Source of the DNA: Eutreptiella sp. 'Long Island Sound 2002' | Taxonomy: Eukaryota; Euglenozoa; Euglenophyceae; Eutreptiales; Eutreptiaceae | DNA length: 64,000 nucleotides | Reading direction: 5' to 3' | NCBI GenBank assembly: GCA_964036045.1 | Contig: OZ038379.1 | Span: forward strand, 186,458,495 to 186,522,494 | Shown here: in pieces, positions 1 through 9,656 of the stretch | Layout of the letters: every line of letters begins with the position of its first letter | How positions within the stretch are numbered: position 1 is the first letter of the stretch | Program-made: the position numbers and the translations under genes | Notes under the pieces: generated by a model | What the model was told of the DNA's origin: nothing | The model's database searches: none | The model's input: only the letters and a program-made list of their open reading frames with translations

Positions 1-1517
1 GCCCTCGGACCTTGCACGAACCCTACCTGACCGACATATGGTAGGAAAGGTCCTACCATCACATAAATCCACGTGTCCTGTATAGTGAGTGGGGTGTCTA
101 GCGGCAGGCGCGCCAAACGTGCAATCCTACGTAGGCGGACATCTGGGCAATCGTGCAGAAGCTTATTGCTGCGCAACAGAGACTCCGCCACCAGATCCCA
201 GCGAATGGCTCTGGATTTCAACAGGCGGGCCCGTACGTCTGCCTCTTCATCCCATCGTGCCCAGAACTCATCCAACAGTTCAATCTGGCGCTGGCGTGAC
301 GGGAAGGGTGAGCCAGACCCCGTTAGGCCTGGCAAAGGTCCACACCACGATCCTGCACCCGAAGATCTGATTACACCCTTTGCAGCGACACCAAACGTCC
401 TAGCATCAATCCCTGAGCCAACGTCAGCCGTACCGCCGTCAACCAGCCACCATTCCCAAACGCCTTGCTGCCATTGCCACACTTCCTGACCCGTCACTGT
501 CATGTCAAACACCCGCACCTTCACACGTGATTGTGCTCCAAACTGTACGGCTCTGCCTTTCACAGCCCATTTCTCCAGTACTCCATTCCAGCCCCGATTC
601 TCTACCCTATCGTGCAGAATACATAGACGAAAATTGCTGTCAGGCAAACGCTTCTCAATTTCTTCTGAAAAATCAAAAGGAGTAGCGTCTGACCATAGGA
701 AAAAAGTGTCGCCTGAGTTACAAAGAGCAAAGCTGTTGCCAGCTCTAGCATCAAAAAATACACACTCAGGCAGGTCACTGGCATAGGATGGTAACCCATT
801 AGACCATGGGGTACTAAACAATGAACAACGAATTCCTAATACATCTCGAATGAAGTCTTCAGCCCCCCCCGTCAACCTACTCCGAAGATGCAGACGCGTC
901 CTCATGGTATGAAGTAGGGGGGCGCTAAAGTCACAAAATGTCACCAGATCGGACGCAGAAACTTCTGACCATTCTCGCAGCTCATTGGTGGCTGCGTATG
1001 CATCCCACAAGGGAGGCAACGATCGGTTCCTGGACAGCACACTGGCAAACGTGTCAACATCCGAGTTTCTATTCAAAAACTGTACTATTCCTAAACAAGT
1101 TCCTTCATCCGCCATCCCCGCCGATGAGTCCCAGGACCCCTTCGAGGAACGTTCTGATATCCCTGCATCCAGGGCGGACTCGTCGGCGTCTGCAGGCAAA
1201 ACGATAGACGGAGAGCGGACAGAGCAAGGGGGGACATTGCCATCTGGTACATTTCTGCACTCTGGCGCCGTCTCTAAAAAACAATCCGGCAAGGGGGCCG
1301 ACGAATCTGCATGACCATCGCGACTGTCAGCGTGTTGGTCACTGCCCGTCTCGTCCCCGATGGGCGGTTCGTCAGTCTCATGTAAAGATGCGTCGTGTGG
1401 TCGTTGATCGCTACAGATGGATGAGCGCAAAAACAGAGCCGCTTGTTCCAAATCTGTAATAGTCTGTAATACTTTGTGTTCCTCATTGATGTATCCTACC
1501 CTGGATTGGAATTGGTG
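1..1517 (-). CDS. 5' part of a second GIY-YIG Penelope-like retroelement ORF (runs off left edge)
   Basis: On the minus strand a frame stays open from just after a TGA at 1518-1520 down to base 1, about 505 codons, and continues past the window edge. The first ATG is at 1115, so either the 5' end is truncated or the start lies elsewhere. The last visible residues read IYVMVG....YVGQVG, the two signature strands of a GIY-YIG nuclease. They are preceded by an Arg-rich helix (LRRIARLARLPLDT) placed like the matching segment (LRRIFAISKAWNVPLDQ) just before GIY-YIG in the intact element at 3715-8265. The first half is acidic and low-complexity. The middle (LVTFCDFSAPLLHTMRTRLHL and following) resembles the pre-nuclease region of that element in layout only. 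I infer the N-terminal half of a divergent PLE ORF2; the reverse transcriptase would lie outside the window. No internal stop is seen. Confidence 0.6.
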
Positions 1518-2755
1518 TCACCCCTAAGGCTTTGGCCAACCACTTTGAACTTTCCAACGAGTTCATTTATTCATCCATCTTGCGGCGGCTTTCTGGTTAG
1601 ACCTCCGCCTCGGCAAGTCCGCGTGTTTCACCAAAGATGCAAGTAGATAACGTAGTGAGAAATAAAACACATGATATGGGGTGTGGATGTGCAATGTTCT
1701 TTACAAGCACCGAAGCTCTCCTGCAAGCTTTGGGTTCGGGCGTGAGCTACACATCGAAAACCAACAATATATCATCAATGTATTGTGAGGTAAACATACT
1801 CAGGAGCGCTACGGCGGCTAGAGATCGCAATGCTTCTTGACTGCAAAAATCAAGTGGAACTTTTTTTTCTTTGAACGTAGGTCAGTGCTCGTCTTGCTTG
1901 TTCGTTGTTCAAAGGGGGGAAGGGAGTTCAGATGGACGCCGAAGGCGCCGAGAAGCATTGCCCTGGATCAATTAATAGAAATAAGTAATAAGTAAAAGTA
2001 AAGAACTTTACACCGTTTTGACTTTATGTGTGGTACAGTTTGCATCGTTGGGCTTCATTATTCTTTTTTTTAACATTTATATGGTACATTCTCAGGTTTG
2101 GGCTCGGTTATTACAACATCGCTCTTATGCCTTGTAACTTACCATCAGGTACTTTGTCAAATGCGGGTTAAAAAACGAGCCAAACTTCCCGAACTTTCTT
2201 TGGCTCATCGCAGGGTAGACTCAGTCAAGTAACCAGTCACAATTTCTTGATTCAGTCAAGTCACTTCACGAGCTTGTTGACTTTGACTCAGTCAACACAA
2301 CAAGTCAAGGTTAGGGTTACCGTTGCTCCGCTACCTCCTCTCCCCTTCCCATTCCCCTTCCTTTACTCCGCGCGTCCGAATACAAGCCACCCCCCGGAGT
2401 TGTTTGTGGCCTAGGAACCAGTTGCTGATTTGGGAAAAAACTCAGCGCCCCGCTGCAAATTTGGCAAAAAACTTTGCAAACATGCCGCGCATTCTGGCAC
2501 GTCTAAATTTTTCTGGAAGGCTAACAAGGGTCGCTGGTGCGCCTTTGCAGATCTACAATGAAATGTCCAATAATGTCCCAGCCGAAATCTATAAGGATGT
2601 TGTTCAAATTAACCCAAAACCACAAGCACTCAACAAGTGGACATGATTTCCATAAGCTGCAGAGTAAGCATAACGGCGCTTTATGTGTTTGGGCGGCGGC
2701 TAAAACAACGTGACATACAACACAAATCATATGGACACTAGCAAAAGCAAATGCC
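1518..2755. other. intergenic, no gene recognised
   Basis: I see no supportable gene. At about 2217-2312 a short motif around TCAGTCAAGT recurs several times in imperfect form. A C-rich stretch lies at about 2330-2370. A single TTAGGGTTA at about 2312 is not an array. Confidence 0.5.
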
Positions 2756-3448
2756 TCAAGTGGGCCCAAACACGTGGGCCCATTTGGTGTCCTTTGCTGT
2801 ATTTATGAGCTTCATTGCTTCACGGTGTAGGGGTGGTGGCATACCATACTTGAGGAGGGAGTGTTTCATCAGTCCTTCCCACCAGGTTGTTGGATACCCT
2901 TTCATGAGAAACTCTGTAACCGTGCGATTGATATTAGCTAACATGATGTGGTCGGATGTTGCATAGGGCAGGCATTTTTTACACACACCAGGCACAAGAG
3001 ACTTGAGGGTATGGCGGGCATTCATAGAGAACCAATCGGGATAGCGGTCACAGCGCCGGATGGGGTCAGGGCTAGATGCCAGCTTCACCTTGTCCTTCAG
3101 GGAGACTGCAATTTGGGGGCAGTTCTCTACTTACGTGGTCACAGTGAGCTGGGCTTCCAGGGACTCCAGGCTGTCCGCCCACCCTTCCTACTGTAGGGGT
3201 AGTCGTAGAAGAAATTCATAGAAGCGATGGATAGGGGACAGGTCAGTGACGTGGCGCGCTATACCTACGAGGTTATCACGGAACCGCATTGGGAGGAAGG
3301 GTATCATGGCAGGGTCGAAGAAGGCAGAGATGAGTTTTTGCTGGATATGGAAGGGGCATCTGTAGAACTAATGTTCATGCATGATACAATATATGCTGGC
3401 CAACTGAGCTGAGCAGGTTCCCCCTATGGCAACGCCCTTGATCTGTTC
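2756..3448 (-). pseudogene. decayed Penelope-like reverse transcriptase fragment
   Basis: In one minus frame the segment reads KGVAIGGTCSAQLASIYC (RT motif B), then MRFRDNLVG (motif C), then a C-terminal part with SLVPGVCKKCLPYAT and GYPTTWWEGL. The intact element has KRGVAIGGFCSAQCASIYC, YRFRDNMVG and GYPTSWWVPQL at the equivalent places, so this is the 3' third of a related but clearly diverged ORF2. Two TAG codons (3368, 3188) and one TAA (3131) interrupt the frame. The fragment begins exactly where the 234-bp repeat of the neighbouring intact element ends. It is a 5'-truncated older copy, and its sequence is too different to be a recent tandem duplicate. Confidence 0.8.
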
Positions 3449-3682
3449 ATTCCCAATATTTGCAATACTATTTCTGGGTACCCTCGTCAGCAGGACTTAA
3501 GCAAGCAGGATGTTGAAAGCAACAAAACAATAATGGCTTGCGCCCATAGCACTCTGTGAAGTACAATGTGACACATGCTTTCGGGAACCAGAAAATTGCT
3601 CATTTGAGCCACACACCATGTTGCATGCAATACACAAGTACTCATGGACTTTGAGCCGTGCCGTGGCAGCGCGCAGCGCAAC
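3449..3682 (-). repeat. downstream pseudo-LTR of the Penelope-like element
   Basis: This 234-bp block is identical to 9657-9890. It starts immediately after the ORF2 3' end (33-bp gap) and abuts the decayed PLE fragment. It contains a hammerhead-like core on the minus strand (3490-3471). Confidence 0.9.
3471..3490 (-). ncRNA. hammerhead-ribozyme-like core in pLTR (candidate)
   Basis: Read on the minus strand the block is CTGACGA, then GGGTACCC (self-complementary, able to form a short stem II), then A, then GAAA. This matches the hammerhead pattern CUGANGA-stem II-GAAA except for one extra A before GAAA. Downstream, AUA and UAU could pair as a short stem III before a UU cleavage position, but stem I pairing is poor. 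Hammerheads are known in the pLTRs of Penelope-like elements, so the place fits. The structure is unproven. Confidence 0.35.
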
Positions 3683-3714
3683 TGGCACGGCGAGGAGGCC
3701 ATGAGAGGGGCTCA

Positions 3715-6700
3715 TCATGAATACCCAAATACCTGTGTGTCACGCCCCATGGAATGTGCACATGGGCCTTTCAACAGGCCGGACAGGGAGGCCCGAATAG
3801 CTGGCATCCCCTCCATGACCGCGTCATCCACACCCAGGTCCTGAAGTCGCCCTGGGGCCATGTGTAATACGCGGTATAATTGAGGGACCCACCAGGAAGT
3901 GGGGTAACCCTTATAGGAAAGTTCCTGGACAATATTACACAGATTACTGGTAACTCCCTGCACTGTGGAGGCGTAAAAAAGTGCCTTTTGGCAGAGAGCA
4001 GGTGCCAGTGATTGGAGTACAGCCCTAGCGTTAGGACTGCAGCAATCAGGAAAACGCAGGAGGCGTCGATGTTCAGGAACATCCCACGTCATTTTCATTT
4101 TTAACCGCAAGTCAATCTGACTGTTATGTACAGACATGCATCCCTCCAGGTTGGTCCATGTTTTGCCCTCACCTTCCACCTGCAATTCCACGCCCAGCAC
4201 ACGTTGAAAGTACTGGCAGACAGACTGAATACTGGATTTACCGGATCTAACTCCTACCATATTGTCACGGAAGCGATAGGGTCTGCAGTGGAGGGACAAC
4301 GCCACTCGTCTTCGTCCCAGTGTGTTGGTGTCCTGGCACCATGGGACAGTCTTATCCTGCAAGTGGCGGTGCCAGAAGTCCTCCCGCTGCATGCAATATA
4401 TACTCGCGCACTGAGCGCTGCAAAATCCACCTATCGCAACCCCCCGTTTCTGCCTGAGCACCTGACCCCCCAGAACGAAGATGTCATTAAAAAAGATATC
4501 GAACATCACGTCAGTCCAAGACAAGTTGGAAAAATTGTCATAACCCTTCCCTAACCGATCCCACTTGCGGGAATACTTGTTCAAGGCAATCCAGGGTGCC
4601 CCTGCAGTAAACCTTCGCCCCTGGGCCTCCCAGGCCCTCAACCCTTGGAGTTGGAACGCCTCCCAGACACCCCATTCAGCACACCATGGGGTATCAGCAG
4701 AAGGTGGACGCTGAAAAACATTATGTACATTGCCTCTTGGGAGCCTCGGGAACATTTCACGCACATCTAGCTCCCAAAGCTTCAAGTTATCACGATCACG
4801 AATGTGTTTGTGACGCAGGCTGTGATTAGTTTCATGGACCCATGCTTTAAGGTCTGACGTTTTCAACATTTCAAAGGTATTCATGTTCGACTTACCCACA
4901 GAGATGCATACATTCAAAGCTCGCCCCACCTGTTTTCCTATAGCTCTCAACGGGTGACGTGCGTAAGAAAACAGGACGCGGCACTTCAGCTCACCATGAA
5001 ACTCATCAGATTTGTTTTTGATGTAAATGAATGCTGATGGGGCCGCAGTCTTACCTGAACTCTTAAAGAAATGTTCAACGTCGCACCTCATAGCATTACG
5101 AAACAGTAAGTCTTTAGCCAAATTCATAGCATCAGTTTTTGAATTCAGTGAAGCAACAGGCTCAAATTGCACAGGGTCGTAGAAGATTTTCTCTAATAAT
5201 TTGGCATACAGGGTTTTGCAGACCAGGAAACCTTTTCCAGGGTTCTTGTCAACCGGTATCCATTCCCATTGCTTACTGAGTTTGTCCCGGACCTGTTCAA
5301 GGTGATGTTGGTGCATATAGGTGGGGGTCTCAGACTCAGCGGTATCCAGCATATGGTCCATGGCCCGATGCAAAGCATTCCGGGTCCAGTATTTCCAATC
5401 GCTGGCAATACCAGGGAATGATTTATGTAAACGAGCACAGGCCTGGTTGCAAGCATCCTGAAAGTATTTCCTATTTCCCAGAGCAGCATTTTTCATGTTC
5501 TGGCAGAGAGTAGGTGCAAGTGCTGGCACCACACGCTTAAGCTGAGGACCAGACCGGACACAGACACACCCCTGAACCCGGGGCAGTGAATCAGGCAGTG
5601 ATGCACACGCACACTGCATGGAAGCGCGCTTATGAAGTTGATCCTTGGTTAGGGCTGTACCCTGGGTGAAAAGGGCACGTCCCACAGGTTGCTGACGGCG
5701 CGCCACGAAGCAGACAACTGTCTGGAGGTACGCTCGCACTAACTTAGGTATAGGCAAGTGATTGATGATGTCCCGCACTGTACTCTTTAAGCAGGACAAA
5801 TCAACAGAATTGTGCACAGGATAGGGAATAGGGATTCTGGCAGGCAGATGCATGTGGACACGGGCCTTGGCAACTTCGCGAAGCCGATGTCCAAGACGTT
5901 GTTTCAGTGGTTTGGAGACCCCACCTGCAGCCAACCAGAGCTGCAGTAGGTCATTGGGGGACTGTCCACGACGAGGCCTATTGAGCTGTTGATGAATCAA
6001 TGCAGTGACTTCGCTAGTAGTGAGGGCATGTTTGGGTAGAGGTTCATCGCATAAGGAGTGCCAGCGTTTACCAGTACGCCATCGGGTGTGCTGGATATTG
6101 TAAACCTGGGAACCCCATTTCCGAATCCAGAGAATCTCCTTGGTGTCTCCTTCTCGCGGTTTGACGAACTGCAGAGGGACAATAATGAAATCCTCACGAC
6201 CTAGATGACTTAAGGCCTCATAAAAACGCTCAGGGCTTTCATGGCGAAACCTCTTATATGACTTACCTCTGGCAAACAATGCAGCCCCATTTAAATGCTC
6301 ACTGAACCGTTTAGCTAACGCTCTACGCCCAGTTCGACAACCAGTTTGACCAATGTACACTTTTGAGGAAGAGGGAGAAACACAGGCGTAAATGAAAGAG
6401 CCTTTCTGGTCCAGCGGGACATTCCAGGCTTTAGAAATCGCAAAAATGCGGCGAAGCCAGTTGAAGGGCGCAAATGGGATCAGACGTTTAGTTTGTTCCA
6501 TATTCTGCACAAAGTCACGCCACTGCACACCTTCACTTAACATGCGAGCACGTTCTGCTTTCAGTATCATCCACAGATCAGTAAACAGTGCTCTCTCCAT
6601 GAGGCGACCACGGGTACAAAGCCAGTGCATTGGTGGCATCGTCCATTTCCCTGCACCGTGTTTGCTTAAATTACTGAGACAAGCAATCATATGGTGCACA

Positions 6701-8265
6701 TCAATATCACAGCGGTTCACCACGTACCAATGCACAGTCACAGAAGGATTAGCATGTACAGGCAGGCACACCACTCTCCCTCCAGATACATGCAGTAACA
6801 ATTTATGGGCTCCAGGCTTATGTGCTGTAAAGGCACAAAAGGCCCTACCCTGATCACAGTAAGTATTTAACTGATGAATCCAGTCAGGCCTGTCATCTGG
6901 CACACCCAGCACCCATGTGCGGCTGGATTGTTGATGGTGATGTAAGAAATGATGCCACTGGTGATGGGGTTGCACTGCCCACAGGATTGGGCCTACATCT
7001 GAGGGGTTTAGGTTTGTACATCCGAATGGTTTTTCTTCACTTAAACCCAGACCCGCATGACATAAGCCATCAAAAACTGTGCACGGCGAAACACCAATGG
7101 TATGTTGTACCCCAAGAGAGACCTTCCAAGTTTGTAACCAAGATTCAGGCAACGACCAACAATCAGGATGCATGGACAACAGGGTTTGCATGCCATTAGT
7201 CAACTCTCGCACACAACGAACAAATTGCAGTGCATGATCGACGGACACACTTTCCCATGATAGGAGAGGCACAGTGGAAGCAAAGGCGGTCCACAAAGTG
7301 GATAAAACAGGGGATGCCAAAACTTCATCACGAAAAGGACGCAAAGAAGGCAACATGTCGGCAGTCGCCCACACATCCCATGGAACCGAAGAGGTAGTGG
7401 AATCAGAGCTCCTCGCAACGGAGTGGGGACATACCGGTGGGGAGTGTAGAGGTTCATCCGGGCGGAGTGGCGGTGGAGCGGGTGAAGGAGATGGGTGGGG
7501 ATTATCGGTGGCATCATGTTTTCCCGGCACAATGGTTTGTTTTCTTCGGCGAGCATGTTTTCTACGTGATTTTTTCCGACGGGAAGCACCAGCAGTAGTG
7601 ATCTTAGGACGACACGAATGCAAGTCAAAACTGTTTGCTGCACCCAGTGCTTCCGGAATGTGCAAGCGTTCTGCATGTTGAATGAGGTCAACCCACGCGC
7701 GTGTTTCATGTAATTGACGCTCAAAAGGAACCGGTTCATTAGGTGTTGTTTCCATATCATGGACCCATTTTTCCAATCCCTCACCACGAACATGGATACA
7801 ATTCCACAACGTTGGTTCATGACTATGCGCCAAATTTGTATCGTGGTCATGGCTCTCATTAGTATCACCATCATCATGAGACACAGGCATGTGGCGTCCT
7901 AATTTTTTATTTCGATTGTTTGCTCTCGCGCGTCGGCGTGTCACGGGTGTACTCCACAATGGTTTCCAATAGTTTGTTGGAAGAGGATGTTGCCGGAGAC
8001 CGGCCTTCTTCCGAGTTTTGCACGACGTAGGTGTGGTACACGACGCATCCGGCTGTTGATTACGAATTTTCCGTTTGACCGCAATAACCGGTTGCCATCG
8101 ATCCACCGATTGTTTGGGCCGCAAAGATACGCGGCGTGACTCCACGAATGAGTGTTCATGCACGGAGAGTGTTGGTGACGGGATATCATGAGCATCGGGA
8201 ATATGTGAGGTCCAACGTTTCCGCTCAATCGCTCCCGTTCGGAGTCGGGTCTGGTATGAGTGCAT
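3715..8265 (-). CDS. Penelope-like ORF2: GIY-YIG endonuclease plus reverse transcriptase
   Basis: This 1,516-residue protein would copy element RNA into DNA at a nick made by its own nuclease. The N-terminal ~600 residues are unassigned, with a basic, Arg-rich first 250. GIY-YIG spans about 620-715 (FIYACVSP, VYIGQTGCRTGRR, then EHLNG). A Cys-rich stretch (CACASLPDS..CVCV) sits near 880-900. RT motif A (ELDVREMF) is near 1165, motif B (GVAIGGFCSAQ) near 1273, and motif C is RFRDN near 1331 instead of the usual YxDD. The same RFRDN occurs in the diverged fragment at 2756-3448, so it is a family trait and not damage. The start ATG overlaps the ORF1 stop (TAATG at 8267-8263), implying coupled translation. 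The stop is TGA. There are no internal stops. Confidence 0.9.
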   Translation of the reverse strand: MHSYQTRLRTGAIERKRWTSHIPDAHDIPSPTLSVHEHSFVESRRVSLRPKQSVDRWQPVIAVKRKIRNQQPDASCTTPTSCKTRKKAGLRQHPLPTNYWKPLWSTPVTRRRARANNRNKKLGRHMPVSHDDGDTNESHDHDTNLAHSHEPTLWNCIHVRGEGLEKWVHDMETTPNEPVPFERQLHETRAWVDLIQHAERLHIPEALGAANSFDLHSCRPKITTAGASRRKKSRRKHARRRKQTIVPGKHDATDNPHPSPSPAPPPLRPDEPLHSPPVCPHSVARSSDSTTSSVPWDVWATADMLPSLRPFRDEVLASPVLSTLWTAFASTVPLLSWESVSVDHALQFVRCVRELTNGMQTLLSMHPDCWSLPESWLQTWKVSLGVQHTIGVSPCTVFDGLCHAGLGLSEEKPFGCTNLNPSDVGPILWAVQPHHQWHHFLHHHQQSSRTWVLGVPDDRPDWIHQLNTYCDQGRAFCAFTAHKPGAHKLLLHVSGGRVVCLPVHANPSVTVHWYVVNRCDIDVHHMIACLSNLSKHGAGKWTMPPMHWLCTRGRLMERALFTDLWMILKAERARMLSEGVQWRDFVQNMEQTKRLIPFAPFNWLRRIFAISKAWNVPLDQKGSFIYACVSPSSSKVYIGQTGCRTGRRALAKRFSEHLNGAALFARGKSYKRFRHESPERFYEALSHLGREDFIIVPLQFVKPREGDTKEILWIRKWGSQVYNIQHTRWRTGKRWHSLCDEPLPKHALTTSEVTALIHQQLNRPRRGQSPNDLLQLWLAAGGVSKPLKQRLGHRLREVAKARVHMHLPARIPIPYPVHNSVDLSCLKSTVRDIINHLPIPKLVRAYLQTVVCFVARRQQPVGRALFTQGTALTKDQLHKRASMQCACASLPDSLPRVQGCVCVRSGPQLKRVVPALAPTLCQNMKNAALGNRKYFQDACNQACARLHKSFPGIASDWKYWTRNALHRAMDHMLDTAESETPTYMHQHHLEQVRDKLSKQWEWIPVDKNPGKGFLVCKTLYAKLLEKIFYDPVQFEPVASLNSKTDAMNLAKDLLFRNAMRCDVEHFFKSSGKTAAPSAFIYIKNKSDEFHGELKCRVLFSYARHPLRAIGKQVGRALNVCISVGKSNMNTFEMLKTSDLKAWVHETNHSLRHKHIRDRDNLKLWELDVREMFPRLPRGNVHNVFQRPPSADTPWCAEWGVWEAFQLQGLRAWEAQGRRFTAGAPWIALNKYSRKWDRLGKGYDNFSNLSWTDVMFDIFFNDIFVLGGQVLRQKRGVAIGGFCSAQCASIYCMQREDFWHRHLQDKTVPWCQDTNTLGRRRVALSLHCRPYRFRDNMVGVRSGKSSIQSVCQYFQRVLGVELQVEGEGKTWTNLEGCMSVHNSQIDLRLKMKMTWDVPEHRRLLRFPDCCSPNARAVLQSLAPALCQKALFYASTVQGVTSNLCNIVQELSYKGYPTSWWVPQLYRVLHMAPGRLQDLGVDDAVMEGMPAIRASLSGLLKGPCAHSMGRDTQVFGYS

Positions 8266-8267
8266 TA
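8263..8267 (-). promoter_or_regulatory. TAATG stop/start overlap coupling ORF1 to ORF2
   Basis: On the minus strand the ORF1 stop TAA and the ORF2 ATG share one A. Such UAAUG junctions support termination-reinitiation in some retroelements, for example the SART1 LINE of silkworm. Here the overlap explains how a downstream ORF could be translated from one eukaryotic mRNA. Confidence 0.7.
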
Positions 8268-9569
8268 CTTAGTAACGTGCGTGCGCGTCCGCTTGGTGAC
8301 AGTCGCACGTTGCAAAGTAGGCTTGGCTTCCTCGAAGGTGTCGAACATGTGGTCATTGTCAATGGCAATATTCTCACTAGTGGGGACATCTTCATCGTTG
8401 ACTTTCTGGACTTGAGCTCCTTGGGTACGCTTTCCACCCACATTTTGTTCCACGGTATGCATGACACGAGCCTTAATAACACGCGCCTCATCACCCACAC
8501 CCACAACGGCCCAAACATGAGCACCGGTGTCGCGGGTTTTAGATGTGCGTGTGTTCCATGCCTCGGTGACACGGCCCGTATCAGGAATACGTCCTTGAAG
8601 ATCACAAATTGCATCGGCATTTTCCTTTTGTTTTTTCTCTTGCACTTCCATTCGGTTGTTCAAATTTTCCAACGATTTTTGAATGCCATCAAAGGATTTC
8701 GTGAGCTTCGTGGTTTGGTCATCCATAGCGATCTTCAAGCGAGACTCAAGGCGTCCATCCAATTTATCCAACAACGTGTCCATCGGGGAAGGTGTAGATG
8801 CACTCGAACTTTCAACGGACGAAGGTTGCGTAAGCGCACGCACAAAAGGATCATGAGAAGGGAGTTGTGGAGGAAATTGAACGGAGAGAGTATCACCATT
8901 GGATGTTACGGATCCGGTAAGTTGAGATGTGGCATTTTGCCGTGCCTCCACGGTGTCAAAACCCACCACAACGTTGCCATTCTCAATTGCGATGTTGGTG
9001 TAACCATCCGCTCGTTCTTTAATGTGCTCCATTTCAGTATTGTCCCAATCGGAAACACCACTAACAATGATAGACAAATCATTGACCATGGAAGCATCAA
9101 CATTGACGTCTTCGTTAGGATTTCGCTTGTGTTTCTTTCGCAACTGAGAACTCGGCGGAAGCGGCGGTTCAATCCACGTTTTTCCATCACGCAATGCTTG
9201 GAAAAAATCCTTTCCCGTTTGGATAATGCGGCTCAACACCCATTCATAAGGGCAATCCTTGGGTTTACAACCACGGCGACCACAATTGAAGCAAACGCGC
9301 GCACGTGGCTTGAATTTCCCCGTTGCCTTGTCCACGTCAATACATTGGGTAACGAGAGGGCAATCTTTAAGGGAATGATCACCTTCACAAATGGCACAAG
9401 TACCTTTGTTGACGTCCTTGCCTTCTCGTTTCCGTTTGAGGACATAACAATCACGCGTAACATGGCTTGAATTGACGCCATGTTCTTCGCAGTAAAGGAC
9501 CTTCTTCGCATTGGGTTTCGCGCTAGGTTTTGGCTTCGGCGGCATGTTAGTAATGTGGAAGAATGCCAA
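8265..9569 (-). CDS. Penelope-like ORF1: zinc-knuckle, RRM-like, coiled-coil nucleic-acid-binding protein
   Basis: The ORF is 434 residues; a second ATG at 9545 (MPPKPKPSAK) gives 426 and may be the real start. Residues ~27-115 hold three Cys/His clusters: CEEHGVNSSHVTRDC, CAICEGDHSLKDC (C-x2-C-x3-H-x4-C) and CFNCGRRGCKPKDC (C-x2-C-x4-C-x4-C). Residues ~160-240 alternate in a beta-alpha-beta pattern like an RRM (SIIVSGVSDW..., then NGNVVVGFDTVEAR..., then DTLSVQF). Residues ~263-325 form a heptad-rich coiled coil (LDKLDGRLESRLKIAMDD and following). This set of parts resembles LINE-1 ORF1p, an RNA-packaging chaperone, although the order differs. A role in binding element RNA is inferred. It lies directly upstream of ORF2 and shares the TAATG junction with it. 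Confidence 0.8.
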   Translation of the reverse strand: MAFFHITNMPPKPKPSAKPNAKKVLYCEEHGVNSSHVTRDCYVLKRKREGKDVNKGTCAICEGDHSLKDCPLVTQCIDVDKATGKFKPRARVCFNCGRRGCKPKDCPYEWVLSRIIQTGKDFFQALRDGKTWIEPPLPPSSQLRKKHKRNPNEDVNVDASMVNDLSIIVSGVSDWDNTEMEHIKERADGYTNIAIENGNVVVGFDTVEARQNATSQLTGSVTSNGDTLSVQFPPQLPSHDPFVRALTQPSSVESSSASTPSPMDTLLDKLDGRLESRLKIAMDDQTTKLTKSFDGIQKSLENLNNRMEVQEKKQKENADAICDLQGRIPDTGRVTEAWNTRTSKTRDTGAHVWAVVGVGDEARVIKARVMHTVEQNVGGKRTQGAQVQKVNDEDVPTSENIAIDNDHMFDTFEEAKPTLQRATVTKRTRTHVTK

Positions 9570-9656
9570 TGAATGATCAAACTATTGACACGAAGAGATA
9601 GTGTCGGGCGGCGTTAGGACAATTAAAGCCTTTCGTGCGGGGCTTGAACTTGATGA

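Noticed and set aside
2310-2322. Telomere-like TTAGGGTTA
   Set aside because: It is a single occurrence with no array.
8136-9470. Long plus-strand ORF of 444 codons
   Set aside because: It is antisense to the PLE ORF1, low in recognisable motifs, and explained as a shadow frame.
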